Translations under genes and position numbers: made by a program
NCBI GenBank assembly: GCA_027382625.1
Contig: JAJKFJ010022473.1
Location: 100,905 to 164,904, forward strand
Direction: 5' to 3'
From: Tetmemena sp. SeJ-2015
Taxonomy: Eukaryota; Ciliophora; Spirotrichea; Sporadotrichida; Oxytrichidae
DNA length: 64,000 bases
The notes under the pieces: model-generated
Databases searched by the model: none
The model's input: only the letters and a program-made list of their open reading frames with translations
What the model was told of the DNA's origin: nothing
Shown: positions 37,409 through 48,543 of the stretch, piece after piece
Position numbering within the stretch: the first letter of the stretch is position 1
How the letters are laid out: every line of letters begins with the position of its first letter

Positions 37409-39234
37409 ATGCCAAGAGAGATAGTAACAATATAAGTTGGATAATGCGGGAATCAGGTACAATTACACTTGTTTTCATTATTCTTTTTTTTAGATAGGTC
37501 TCAAGTTTTGGGAACTCGCTCTTAGAGAACATGCAGAATATAATAAAGCTTTGATCTATGATGAAGCCATCAGCAGCTTCTTTAGAAATGTTGACACAAG
37601 GTTCAAAGAGCAAAAAGACCTTACATGTGGCTCGCAAATTGCAGATTTAAAAGCAAGAGCTATCGTCGTTGATATGGAATGTGGAGTTATAGACAACAAA
37701 ATTCTAGGCGGCGAGCTTAGAGATATATTTGAAGAAGACTTATTTTTTGAAAAATTATTAAATTTGAAGCTAGATAGTGTATTAAAGATATGTCTGGTGC
37801 AGGAAATAATTGGGCATGTGGGCATCATTTCTATGGCCCCTAATACAGAGAAGAAATAGAGGAGAAAGTTAGACAAGCAGTAGAAAAATGTGATTCCTTA
37901 CAGGGCTTTTTCTTTCTACATTCTCTGGGTGGAGGAACTGGAAGTGGTTTGGGAAGTTACATTATAAAAGACTTGGCAGATATCTATCCAACAGTTTTTA
38001 AGTTTTCAACCTGTGTATTTCCTGGAGAAGATGACAACGTTGTGACATCCCCTTATAATTGCATGCTTGCACTTAATGTTCTGATAGAAAATGCTGATTG
38101 TGTGTTACCAGTCGACAACTAAGCCCTTTTCGATATTGTTAGTAGAGTTGAAAACTAGTACACAAAGAAAGAAGAGGCAAAGAAGGATGTATTCAAGGAC
38201 CATGGAAGCAACCCATCAAACTAGATTAAGGATGGATCTTCAGTTTTCGATATCTCTGGAGCAGGCAAGAAAGTTCGTCACTATGAAAAAGAAAATTCTG
38301 TAGTAGCTCATGTGATTAATAACCTAACATGTTCGATGAGATTTGAAGGAGATTTAAATGTCGATTTGAATGAGATTACCATGAACTTAGTTCCTTTCCC
38401 GAGAATGCACTTCCTCTTATCAAGTCTCTCTCCTCTTTATAATGTGCTAAACCCTAAAGTTTAGCCTAGAAATATTGACGAATCGTTTAAAGAAGCACTT
38501 GACAGAGGAAATCAGTTGATTCAATAAGCAAACCCTCAAGACTCTCTTTACCTTGCCTGTGGTTTAATTGTGAGGGGACAGAAAATTGAAATATCTGACA
38601 TCAATAGAAACGTGGAAAAACTTTAGAAAAAGCTAAAGTTTGTGCACTGGAATAAGGAAGGATTTAAGGTTGGACTCTGTAATTAGCCTCCGCTCAATAT
38701 GAATTACAGTCTACTTGCACTTTCAAACAATACATGCATCAGGTAAATTCTTAATAGACTTAGGACGAAGTTCATGAAGATCTACAAATTTATTAAGCTC
38801 AACATGTATGATATTATAAATTCATTTTACAAACAGAAGGTTTTCGTGCATCATTACACAGAATATATGGAATAAAGTCATTTTGACTACAGCTTAAATA
38901 ATTGCGAGAGTGTCATCAATAGCTATGAAGAAATGGAGCAAAAGTAATCTGGAGTTTATTTAGGAGGGATGGGCTTTGATGAAGAGGAAGTTGATTATTC
39001 ACATAAGCAATATTTATGTCTTTAATTTAGTTTTGTTTTTCAATTTTCAATAATATAGATTTCGTCCTATCATTTGAAGAAGAAAGAGATAGACTAACGC
39101 TTATAATTGTACGATTATAGATTCTATATAATCTTCTGTATTTAAACGTAGAAAAATAAATCTAGAAAAAGAGAAACTATATCAATGGAATATATGACTC
39201 CTCATTATAAACTCTTTCCTCAGATCTAAAATGA
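37409..39234 (+). CDS. TUBE1: Epsilon-tubulin
   Basis: The protein starts MPREIVTIQVGQCGNQIG, the tubulin N-terminus, split by an intron (GTACAA…TTTTTAG, 37457-37494) right after CGNQ. The body has SGAGNNWACGHHFYGPQY, the GTP-binding GGGTGSGLGS, and TCSMRFEGDLNVDLNEITMN with NLVPFPRMHFLLSS. The long insertion after RVENQYTKKEEAKK and the DLNEITMNLVPFPR block are typical of epsilon rather than alpha or beta tubulin. Epsilon-tubulin is needed for triplet microtubules of basal bodies. One base is missing in the A run near 37750: restoring it joins DLFFE to KIIKFEARQC and so to SGAGNNW. The last exon after SHKQYL is less certain and overlaps the end of the converging Kelch gene. Confidence 0.88.
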
Positions 39235-41269
39235 AAATATCATTAAATGGCATATGATGTCGATCCCCACCGAATATAACTGCGTAGTCTCCATATATCA
39301 AGCAAGAATGGCCGTCTCTTGGCGCAGGTCTTTGGCCTTAAATCCTCAAGTAACTTCCATCGCCTCCCATAATACCTTATAAAGGCTCATTAATCTTTGA
39401 TCCAAAAGCATCAGAGTTTATTTAAGCGATGCTCTGTCTTTTCTTCTTCAAAGCACTGAAGTGAGACTCCAAAGTTTGATCTGCATTCTTTATTATATAG
39501 GAGTTCATCATCTTGACTGATGTTGGGGAATGTAGCTCAACTTATTCCCTTTCTTGAGTAGCGATTTTTTGAAGTTTAAGACGGTTGAACTTATTCCTCG
39601 ATAATGAACTAATCCTTAATCCAAAATTTTAAGAAGTAGATAGCATTTTATTGGCAATACTCTATGATTGATTGATAAAGGTCTAGTTGACTTTAAAGTT
39701 TAGATTAGCAGCCTATGTTGTTAATCTCTTGTTATAGTTCTTTCTTTGAACACCTTCCTGGGAAAATTACAATCTTCCTACCATAGAGTTACGAGTCAGC
39801 TATGTTGGATTCAATTTTAAAGTAGAGAGCTAGCTATTTAAGTTCAACTCTTGCTGAATATTTTAATAGGGAAAATTTGCTTTCTCATAAGTATTTGGGT
39901 CTATCGTCTATAGACTTTGCCTCGCTTCGTCTTCTAACTTCCAAATTTTCTTAAGTCTTACAGGAGACTAAAGTTCTTCAAAGAATATTATCCAGCGCTT
40001 GTTTCGAAAGTCAAACAAAACCATGTCATCAAGTTCTTTTGTGATGTCATACATGCCGCCATACACCAACATCATATCTCATCACATAAAACGTTCATGT
40101 ATGCACATTAAATATCTTTATAAAGGCAAGCAGTATGACCGCTTCGAGGCCAAGGCTTTATATCGTTCTCATCTAAGCGAATTTATTCCCACTGCTTTGT
40201 TGAAAAATTAAAAATCCAAATGTCGTTTAGCATCTAGAACTAGGTAAACTAAGACAAAAATAAAAATCATTTTAAATAAACTGGGCCAAAGTTTATCTCT
40301 TCCTCCAAAAATGATCATAGAATCTCCAAATATCAAAGCTGAATGACCTGCCCTTGGCTCTGGAGCCTCTAATCCTAAAATTGGAACCTGATCCCATTTA
40401 TTCTCTCTCAGATGATATTTGAAAATTTCGTTTGACCTTTCTCCGTTTGGTAAGAAGCCTCCAAAAATGATCATCGAGCCTCGTACAAAACGGCTGAATG
40501 ACCTTCTCTGCTGCATGGAATTTCTCCCTTTGCCTCAATTATATCCCATTTATAACCCTTTAAATCTAAGACATACAAGTTGCTATCTTAAGGCACTTTG
40601 GTCTCCTTTTTAAAACCTATTTAAAACAAGAATATGGATATCCTCTGCATCCACTTCATATCTACTCTATCTTCTAAGACTTCTTTTGGGTTACAAAGTA
40701 CTCCCTCCAAACACATAAAGTCTTTCTCCATAAACAATAGAGGTGTGATAAGAAATTAGCTAATTTATTCATTAAGATATTATTTTAAAGATTAAAATGC
40801 GACCTGGCTAATCCTTTCCATGAGTATCTATCTTGACCCAATTTACCTTTTTCTCATAAGATTCTTGATATTCACCATAGCTTTGAAATTCTGAAAGTCG
40901 ACCAAGATCGAGCATCCATAAACTATCAAGAGATCCCACCTTGATATCACTTCCACCGAACACATACATCCTAATCGTTTTGAATCATTCATCAAACTTA
41001 CTTTTTGCCTATCAAAAAGGAGGAGTGATAGGCTCGCCGCTCTGGTTACTTTCCCTGCATTCGGACTTCAAACCAATTCTAGTTCTCTCCTGTGTAAATG
41101 GTTTCACTCTTTAGACTCGTTTACCGAAATATAGAATTATAGGCCTAAACCTAAGTTCCGAAAGTATTTTACTGATGATTAGATTTATTAAGGTAACCTG
41201 ATTTGTTTAGAGTTGAATTTGAATTGAATGGGCTGCTCTATGTTTGGATAAAAATTTAATGCAAGCCAT
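39182..41269 (-). CDS. Kelch-repeat (beta-propeller) protein
   Basis: Multiple Kelch motifs are visible: RMYVFGGSDIKVGSLDSLW, RLYVFGGSTL, GSMIIFGGFLPNGERSNEIF, SMIIFGGRDKLW and DYAVIFGGDRHHMPFNDIF, each preceded by a RxGHSA-like strand. The start is ATG 41269 (MACIKFLSKHRAAHSIQIQL), with a 26-nt intron after TNQ, and a GTAAGT…GATTAG intron after GKK. The stop is TGA 39182-39184. One extra base near 40611 (TTTTAAAAA) breaks the frame between LVLNRF and KKETKVPQDS. It is probably a protein-interaction scaffold. Its 3' end overlaps that of epsilon-tubulin by about 50 bp as modelled. Confidence 0.75.
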
Positions 41270-42215
41270 TTTTAGATTAGGAATTATAATTAGTGTTTTA
41301 GATTCCATTTCAACTCAATTTAGTTGGTTATTTATTATTCAAGATAGCTTCCTGTTCCTCATTTGATTCTTGAAGTTCTACAAACTACCTCAAGTCTACA
41401 AAATTAATTTAATGAAGAGGATCTTTCTTTTTGATAGTGAGCTATTTTGGCTTAGCTCTGCTATTCTCTCTTATATTTTGATTACTGCTTTACATTAAAT
41501 TACAATCTAGTTACTCAAATTATTTCAAATATTTTAAACAAATTGTTATGAATGTGTTGATTAAAGAACGGATCCTTTAGAGATTATAGAGATAGTTATT
41601 GCTATCATTTGTTTGAGTTCGTTAATTTATAACAAAATTATTTAGTAGATTTAAAATCTACTTTAAAAGTCGAAAATAACTCCTAGATATTCATCAACTA
41701 ATGTTAAAAGCTTTAGCGCTTTTTAGAGAAAGGACTAGAAAGCAAGTAGTATATCCACTTTTGAGGTACTTCATATTCAAAATCTGAGAAAGATAGTTAT
41801 CTCTCAATACGAGCTTCATCCAAAGTTTACACCTATTGCATCAGAGTTATTAAGGGTTGATTATCTTAATCTAGAATGGTAAAGATATAGATAATTTTTC
41901 ATGATAATAGATTAGATTCACACTCTGTAGCTTTGTAACCTTCACCAGGTGAAAATATAGCTATAGATATAGAGATGATTTTATTTGAATTAAACTTTTT
42001 TAGGAAGACACAAGCTTTTTAATTATTCGGCTAATTTAGTTTCAAGATATTTGAGAACTTTAATTTCCTCAAATGAGGAACTTAAATTAATTAAGATAAC
42101 TAACTTTGTTAGGATCTAATAAATTGCGGCTTATAATGGATTTAAATTAAGTTATTATAAATTAAGTTTCCATCTTTAAAAGCAAAACTTAATCTTTGAA
42201 ACAGAATAAACATCC
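41270..42215. other. AT-rich divergent intergenic region
   Basis: Nearly 950 bp between two divergent starts. It is AT-rich, with no convincing coding frame. It presumably contains both promoters. No repeat or RNA gene was seen. Confidence 0.4.
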
Positions 42216-44163
42216 ATGTTAAAGCACTTTATCCTAAAGGCAAAATCGATAGTTAGGCCTGATCCCACTCTCAATTTAAAGTTAAACAAATTGAACTTCG
42301 ACGATAGTTTGCCAACCTATGGGCTCATTCGCCAGAGTCCCTAGTATAGATTTCTGGTAGATGAGTATTTGCAATAGCATCCAGAGCCAATCGAAATCAA
42401 AGAAGATCAGGACATTACTAAAATTGAAGGTCTTAGTGATCTCTAAAAACTCCTATTTATAAAATATGTTATAAACAGATACTGTCTTATCATCAGAAGA
42501 ATCATTTGAAAAAGCTGAATGTGGGCACTATCTCCGATATGTTTGAATTCCTCACCAAGAATTACTTCACTCAAAAAGATATCAGGGAAGGTATTTAGTC
42601 TCACTTTGTTTAAATTAGTATTCTGATGCTTCTCAGTTCACAGCATAAGAAAGTTGATGCTAACTATTTTGTGAAAGGCCTCTTCCAGTCAGTTTTAGAG
42701 CACTCTCCGACTTAAGATCAGATAGAGTTCTTCTACTTCATGGATAAAACCAACCTGATTTACCCCTACACACTTGTCTACTCTGATGCAATGGAAAAGA
42801 GGACAGAGACAAACTGGAAGAGTCTTAAAGTGCTTGAGCAGGAGCACAGACTCATGAATTACTCAACTATGGGGAAGTTCATAGACTTTGAGATAAGTAA
42901 TCTGAAGAGATCTACTCGCCAATATTTTGACCGACTTCACAAGGAAGTAACTAAACACATAAAGTAGGGAGGTGACCTCACCAATTAGCAGATGATTGAT
43001 ATTTTAGAAGTCTACTCTATCCAAGAAAAAGGCTCTCTCTCGAAGGTAGATATGCTGTTGGAGCGTCTGATAGTTGATTACGAGATTTCTACTGTGGACT
43101 AAGCTTTGATGCTTTCTTATTACCTCATTAGAATGCCAGGGTAGGTCAGAGACCTCAAGAATTCAAAGCACTACAAGAATGTTTTAGAAGAATGCTTGTA
43201 GTATATCTCTGATAATCAAGATGACATAATATACGTTGATCAATTCGTGACACTTGCAAGCCTCACTTTATCGCCAGAGTACTAGCAAATTGTACCTAAG
43301 GAGAAGCAATATGAATTGGTTTAAATTCTTATTGCTTAAATTTAAACTCAAAACATCTAATTAGAGTATAACCTATGATTAAAATGAGATAATCAATGAG
43401 GAATTTGGGTCTAAGCTGCATGATGCAATATCATTTAAGTTTAATGAATGCAAATAAGGTAGATTTCTTGAGACTAGTTGAGGGGTGTCTTCGTTATAAG
43501 GGAACCGCTGAGAAGAAAACCGAAGTGAGAAAGAGTATATTGAGTATCTGCAAAGATGTGCCACAGATTAGCGGCATTTATCACAATGAGTACCATAACA
43601 AAATGATTAAGAAAACTCTCACGCCTATGATCAAGTACTGCAACAAACACTTAGAGACTGATTCCAAGAAAGCCCCCAAAGATATCTTTGGAACAGAGAC
43701 ATGGACTGCTTTCGCTCTCCTCTTTATAAATAATTCAATTAAGAAGTTAAATCAATACATTATGTATCTTAATTAATTTTCTCTGAGGAATTAGAATGAA
43801 CACTCAATTTATAATCGGTATTATAAGTTATGATAGTTTTTCTTTAGTTTGAAGCAAGTGCTTGAATATAAGAAAGACTACAATCACTTAAACTTTGATA
43901 CCCTGATGGAACTGATTAAAGTAGATCTCCAAAGCTTGCCAAACCCAGATGCTCAGCCTAGTTTACTAAACAGAGAATTCGGAAGATACATAGTGACTAA
44001 ATTTACCTAGGACGAGGCAAGGATAAAAGATAAGCACCTCAGTCTAATTCAGCAAGGCATCTCCAAGTACAGCGTTGCATTCCCAGAACCACAAGATACC
44101 TACAAAAAGTGCTTCGACTTAGTTCTTACTAGGAGTCTCAAATAAATATACAACTAGAAATGA
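42216..44163 (+). CDS. Helical protein, possibly mitochondrial (helical repeats)
   Basis: The start is ATG 42216 (MLKHFILKAKSIVRPDPTLN), a basic N-terminus that could be a mitochondrial transit peptide. The rest consists of helices with spacing like FAST-kinase or OPR-type repeats (GTISDMFEFLTKNYF; SHFVQISILMLLSSQHKK; NQQMIDILEVYSIQEKGSLS; DFLRLVEGCLRYKG). It resembles the plan of the gene at 11050-11858. Introns include a 24-nt one near 43360-43385 and a 30-nt one (GTATTA…TTTAG) near 43819-43848. A shift near 42470 is needed. The stop is TGA 44161-44163, only 27 bp from the stop of the convergent gene. A role in mitochondrial RNA processing is speculative. Confidence 0.55.
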
Positions 44164-44190
44164 AATTAATTATTAGCACTATTATTTTTA

Positions 44191-44640
44191 TCAGTTGGGT
44201 AATTCCTTCATCTCTAATATGTGATTTTAATGTTTAATCGAACTAAATATTTTATCTACCCCACTGTAAAAGATTCGAGGATGAAGGAAATATTATTTAC
44301 TTAAATCATAATAATATATAAAAATACAATACGAGTTATTATATAGGAGATAATATGCTGGGGTAAGTCCCACAGCTTAGTTGAAAGTGAGTGAGTTATT
44401 AGCAGGTTAAACATTTTAACTTTCTACCTTTCCAACTTTAAGAAGGGGTGAATTACTCTTGTCTAAGTTATTATTTCTAACTTTAGAAAGAGAAAGTATA
44501 CTTTCACTGTTTGCTATCTCCGCACCATTTTCGAGATTCATTTAGTCCTCTGGAAAAATCTAATCTTCAAACCCTCATAAATCTTTATAGTCTATATTCT
44601 AAAATTGTGTCTTTGTTGTGCGTATGGTGAAGTTTTGCAT
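44191..44640 (-). CDS. Small ORF with one in-frame TGA
   Basis: A 150-codon frame runs from ATG 44640 (MQNFTIRTTKTQFQNIDYKD) to TGA 44191-44193 (…EMKELPN). One TGA at 44575-44577 interrupts it between YKDL and GFEDQIFPED. Composition on both sides is clearly coding (IANSESILSLSKVRNNN). No GT–AG pair removes the codon neatly. Reading it as tryptophan gives DLWGFEDQ. It may be a sense TGA, a sequencing error or a decayed gene. No family is recognised. Confidence 0.4.
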
Positions 44641-44699
44641 TTCAAATGCGTTTGAATGTAGGTTACAAGTGAACTATAGATGAGAATGAACTGAAAAAT

Positions 44700-45075
44700 A
44701 AAATTAATTTTCTATTTAAATAAAAATAAGTTAAATCAGCTGCAGTTGAAGTGTATCCAATTTAAATAATTATTAGCACATTTGACATATCATCAAATTA
44801 TAATGACTTTATATTATTGCAACTTTGTTTTGGGGTGTTCAGAGTTTTAAGCGACAAATATCAATATTGAATATGAAGGAGAGTATATCTCACTACTGAG
44901 AGGTGCTGTGAAGTTTATTAAAGTAGAAACTCCTATTAAAGTTTTATAGTCTATCAAACATGCTACATATGGATGGAGGGAGGGTGTAAATCTTCAAATT
45001 TGACTGCCACCATGCTTCATCTACCGACTTATTATTTTAATAAATCATAAATTTTAATTAAATTCTATTCTATAT
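44700..45075. repeat. Third locus of the dispersed repeat
   Basis: It shares with the 33.66-34.51 kb repeats the same order of blocks: GTTGAAGTGT, then TTGCAACTTTG with the GTTATAAGC-like AGAGTTTTAAGCGACA, GAGAGGTGCTG, AGAAACTC.TATTAA, GACTGCCACCAT and ATTTTAATTAAATTCTAT. Divergence is substantial but the order is unchanged, so this is one family spread over at least two loci 10 kb apart. Confidence 0.65.
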
Positions 45076-45389
45076 ATTTGTGTATCTCACACACTCTCAC
45101 TTACTTTCTTATCATTTTAATATAATTATTCTCAAAGTTGCAATCAACTTCAAATAATTGCCTAAATTTATTTATTTGCAAGGCTTAATATTGCCATTAT
45201 TCTAATAAAAAACAGATGAATGTTAAAAGTAAATATGTTCTGAATCGATAAAATATATTCGTAAATGTTATAAAAAGGGATTTACTAGAAATTATTAAAG
45301 AGATTTGCATGCTAAATTAATTTAAATATCAAACTATAAATGAGGAATATATGTTGAGTTATTATTCCATTAGATATTGAAGCGATTGT

Positions 45390-45800
45390 TAGACATATAA
45401 GCCTAACAAAAGCTGTGTCACTTTCTCTCTGAAAGTGACTTTGACTCCTTCTGTCACTGGCCCTGAGCGAGGAAGGATCTTTTGTACTGACTGGGGATAT
45501 TGGGAGTGGGGCCTTAGATGAGAATCTTTGCTCTGTGTGATAAGTTTGAGTTCCCCCTAGCAGATTCCATAGGTCTTCCAGCAGACTAATCTCACTTCTT
45601 ACTGTCTCCGTGCTACTTCTTTTTCAAATAATGGCATAATAATTATTATGAAGATGTTTCAGATTGAGTTTTAGCAGACTACTATAAGTTATTGTTGGGG
45701 CCTAGGCATAAGCTCCTCCAGGACTAATCGATCCTAAATAGTTATTGTTATTGGAAGCATTCAGTGTGACGTTGTTCATGTTTATTTGAGAGTTTTCCAT
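45390..45800 (-). CDS. Asn/Ser-rich small protein, one in-frame TGA
   Basis: The start is ATG 45800 (MENSQINMNNVTLNASNNNN). Coding composition continues to about 45390 (SLLEDLWNLLGGTQTYHTEQ; PLPISPVSTKDPSSLRASD). A TGA at 45624-45626 interrupts the frame between NNYYAII and KRSSTETV, with no clean splice alternative found. No TGA is met soon after the coding part, so the 3' end is uncertain. It may be the last exon of the gene lying just upstream at 46-47.4 kb. Confidence 0.35.
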
Positions 45801-45999
45801 AATTATACCTCCGTTAGAGGACTCAAGCAAATTGTTTTAATTTAAATTTATGGGGAAAAATAAAAAAGAGCAGAATAAAGCACAAAGCTTTGAGATATTC
45901 TAAATTTATCTAGGGTCAAAATATTTTTAAAATCATCAATTTAAAGTATTAATATATTGATTTGACTAAACTTTCTCATTTTATATAGAGAGAGAAAGA

Positions 46000-47340
46000 G
46001 ATGTTCACAATCTCTAATATAATATTTTAAGATAGCCTATTGTTGAGTACGCCTGAATTCTATCTTGACAAATAATTTTTAGGGTCCATTTTTTTCAAAT
46101 TTGTGATGAATTGAAGGAGAAATATTGCTTAACGATTGATTGAGAGAGCTTTGCTGATTGATTCCCAAAGCACTATAATTTATAAACATCATTTTTTATT
46201 AAGAGTCTTTTATAGGAGCAACTATAGGACTCTTAAGAGTAAACTTAAAATCTTTAGTAGTGCTAGTGCCGTATCTTACTACAGAAACGTTCTATATCGA
46301 CTTCAGTTCTTTACCGCTAAAGAGAGTTGGTTTAACTTTTAATCTGTGCTTTTTGGTTTACCAGGATAGTCCCATCCGCAGAAACTCCCTAGATTAATCC
46401 GTTTGAGTAAGCTGAGTCACTCACTTCATTTGGATGCTGAGATAGCCCAATCGCCATAGAATGATTAAGCGAGTGATTTAAATTCAAAATTAATCTTGAA
46501 AATTGATTTGCAGAGACATTAATTGTATTAGCCATGAGCTGTTCTGCTAGCCCTTAGATCTCTCTCTTTATTTCAACCTCTATTAGATTGAAGGCTGGAT
46601 TCATGGCTTGAGCGCAGAATCTCTCATAGTAGTCTTTCAAGCTCATGCACATTTGCACTTTGGTATTGTAGTTGTTCTTTGCATTTTAATTATATACTAT
46701 AATCCTTATATACTTTACATCTATCTCTGCTATTTTCTTCTTTAAGTATGATTCTAGCTCAATCTCCATGAGTTGTGCGAACATTTTGTTTTCCTCTGAT
46801 GGCCTGTGGACCCATTTCTCACAATATTTCATAATGAAGATTATAATTCGATAGGTAGTGTTTCTTTGAGATGTTGAATGATCGGATCATATCCTTCTTG
46901 CAATGACTGAGATAGTCATCGAACTCTGGTTAAGTCATCTCCTAAATATTTTTGTCAGAAGTACCTGGGTAAAACACTCTTTGCATCTATACTTTTGTTG
47001 TCAGACCAGTTTTGAGCCTTCTGCTGAGCTTTTTGATAGTTATAAGTAGTAAACTTAATTTAAAATGAGATAGTCTTGTTTCTGAATTCATTCTTCTCTT
47101 CCTAGTTTGAGTCTGGGAGGCCGCTCAAAGCCTTGTGCATTAGCCAATAAATAAATGGATGATATTGCATGGCCTCAAAGAGCAAGTCTTGCATTTTCAT
47201 CTTTCTTTTGGAGGCTATGTTTTTGACTCGCTCTTTCATAATTCTGAAGCGGACTATGCTTGGGGCCTTCACATTCTTATCTGCTAAGGGTAAGTCATAG
47301 TACTTCTTGCGTGTAAACAAACCTGCCTTTTTAGTGGGGT
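46000..47340 (-). CDS. Uncharacterised charged helical protein
   Basis: The exon around 47340-47000 encodes KIDKDPTKKAGLFTRKKYYD and FEAMQYHPFIYWLMHKALSG. After introns come EFDDYLSHCKKDMIRSFNIS, YCEKWVHRPSEENKMFAQLM, KDYYERFCAQAMNPAFNLIE and ANQFSRLILNLNHSLNHSMA. No ATG is clear: the 5' exon probably lies upstream near 47460, where ATGGAAAATAAAGAAGC begins a short frame. The 3' exon may include SGKELKSIQNVSVVRYG. Boundaries are approximate and no domain is recognised. Confidence 0.45.
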
Positions 47341-47479
47341 CTTTATCTATTTTGTACTGATAGCAAAATTAGCAAAGGATATAATATATTAAGAGATCAA
47401 TATTGAAATAAAAACCCTTTTGGTTAAATTTTTTAAAAAAAGAAAGCTTCTTTATTTTCCATTTTTAAAGAGATTTTAG

Positions 47480-48540
47480 AGATAAGTTTAAGTTTGCTTA
47501 CAATTTCAATCAAATAAGAACCTATGGATAATCATAAAGGTGGCTACTCAATTTAATAATAGAATACATCGAATAAGTTACACCTGAAATTTTTATTTTA
47601 TCTTTTAAAATAAATGGAAACTTTAATATAATTGAAGCTGCATTCTGATGCTACGTGGAAGGAGATAAGGTCTAGTTGGTTTTCAAACAGAAAATCAAAA
47701 GAGCGCCATTAATTTATATATAATAAGGTTCTGATAAATTATTGTTAATCCCCTAAATTTTAAAAAGAAAGGCCCCGCAATTTATTTTATGTTATATATT
47801 AAATAAATAAGTAATGCTATCTCTGAAAAATATACTATCAAAGTGTTAAAAGTTTATTTGGGGGGGGCTTACTTTTATGAGTTGTACCTTTCTTTTTTCA
47901 GCCGTGAATCTTAAACAACTATCTGACCAAAAATTCTTATAAATAAAATTATATGCATTAGTTTTATGCATTAATCAGATACAAACATTATTTTTAAAAA
48001 TTCTTTCTTCTAAATGAAAAATTATCTTAGAATACTTCGATCTTAATTTATAAAATTCTTCCTTTATTTGATTTAAATCTTGAATAATCTTCATTTGAAG
48101 CCAAAATAAAAATATAAATTAGTGACCTTTGTACTTTTGGTGCAACTTTAAAGAATTAGAAGCATTTCTTTTTCATAGATATCTTAACAAGTTCAGGCCT
48201 ATATCCTTATAAATGAGTAAATGAATTATCCTCTTTTGTGGCTGCTAATGTAGGAATAGTAGTATGCGTGCACCCCATCCTGAGCTATTTCTCCATAGCC
48301 TCTTATCTTTCTTGGAGAGAAGCCTGTACATTAAGACTTTCTTTGGCTCTTTATTCTAATTTAATGAAATTTATCATAGAGTGAGCTCTATCTCTAGCTG
48401 AACTTTTTTCCGATTTTGGTATAGACCTATGACTGTTCAAATTATCTAATCAAAATTAATTTTTTTTCTTTTATGATAAAAAGAACATTCAAATTTTAAA
48501 AAAAAATAATGGTAGATTTTATCAATTTAAAAAGGATTAA
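47480..48540. other. Very AT-rich non-coding stretch
   Basis: About 1 kb of AT-rich sequence with long A and T runs and a run of eight G near 47861. A few short frames (48180-48420) are unconvincing. Nothing else was recognised. Confidence 0.4.
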
Positions 48541-48543
48541 AAT

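Noticed and set aside
40605..40625. Euplotes-type +1 frameshift site (TTT-TAA) in the Kelch gene
   Set aside because: TAA is an ordinary glutamine codon here, and other frame breaks are of both signs without a stop codon, so consensus error fits better.
37409..41269. Scrambled germline gene segments as in hypotrich micronuclei
   Set aside because: Epsilon-tubulin and Kelch segments are in normal order and orientation, interrupted only by short introns.
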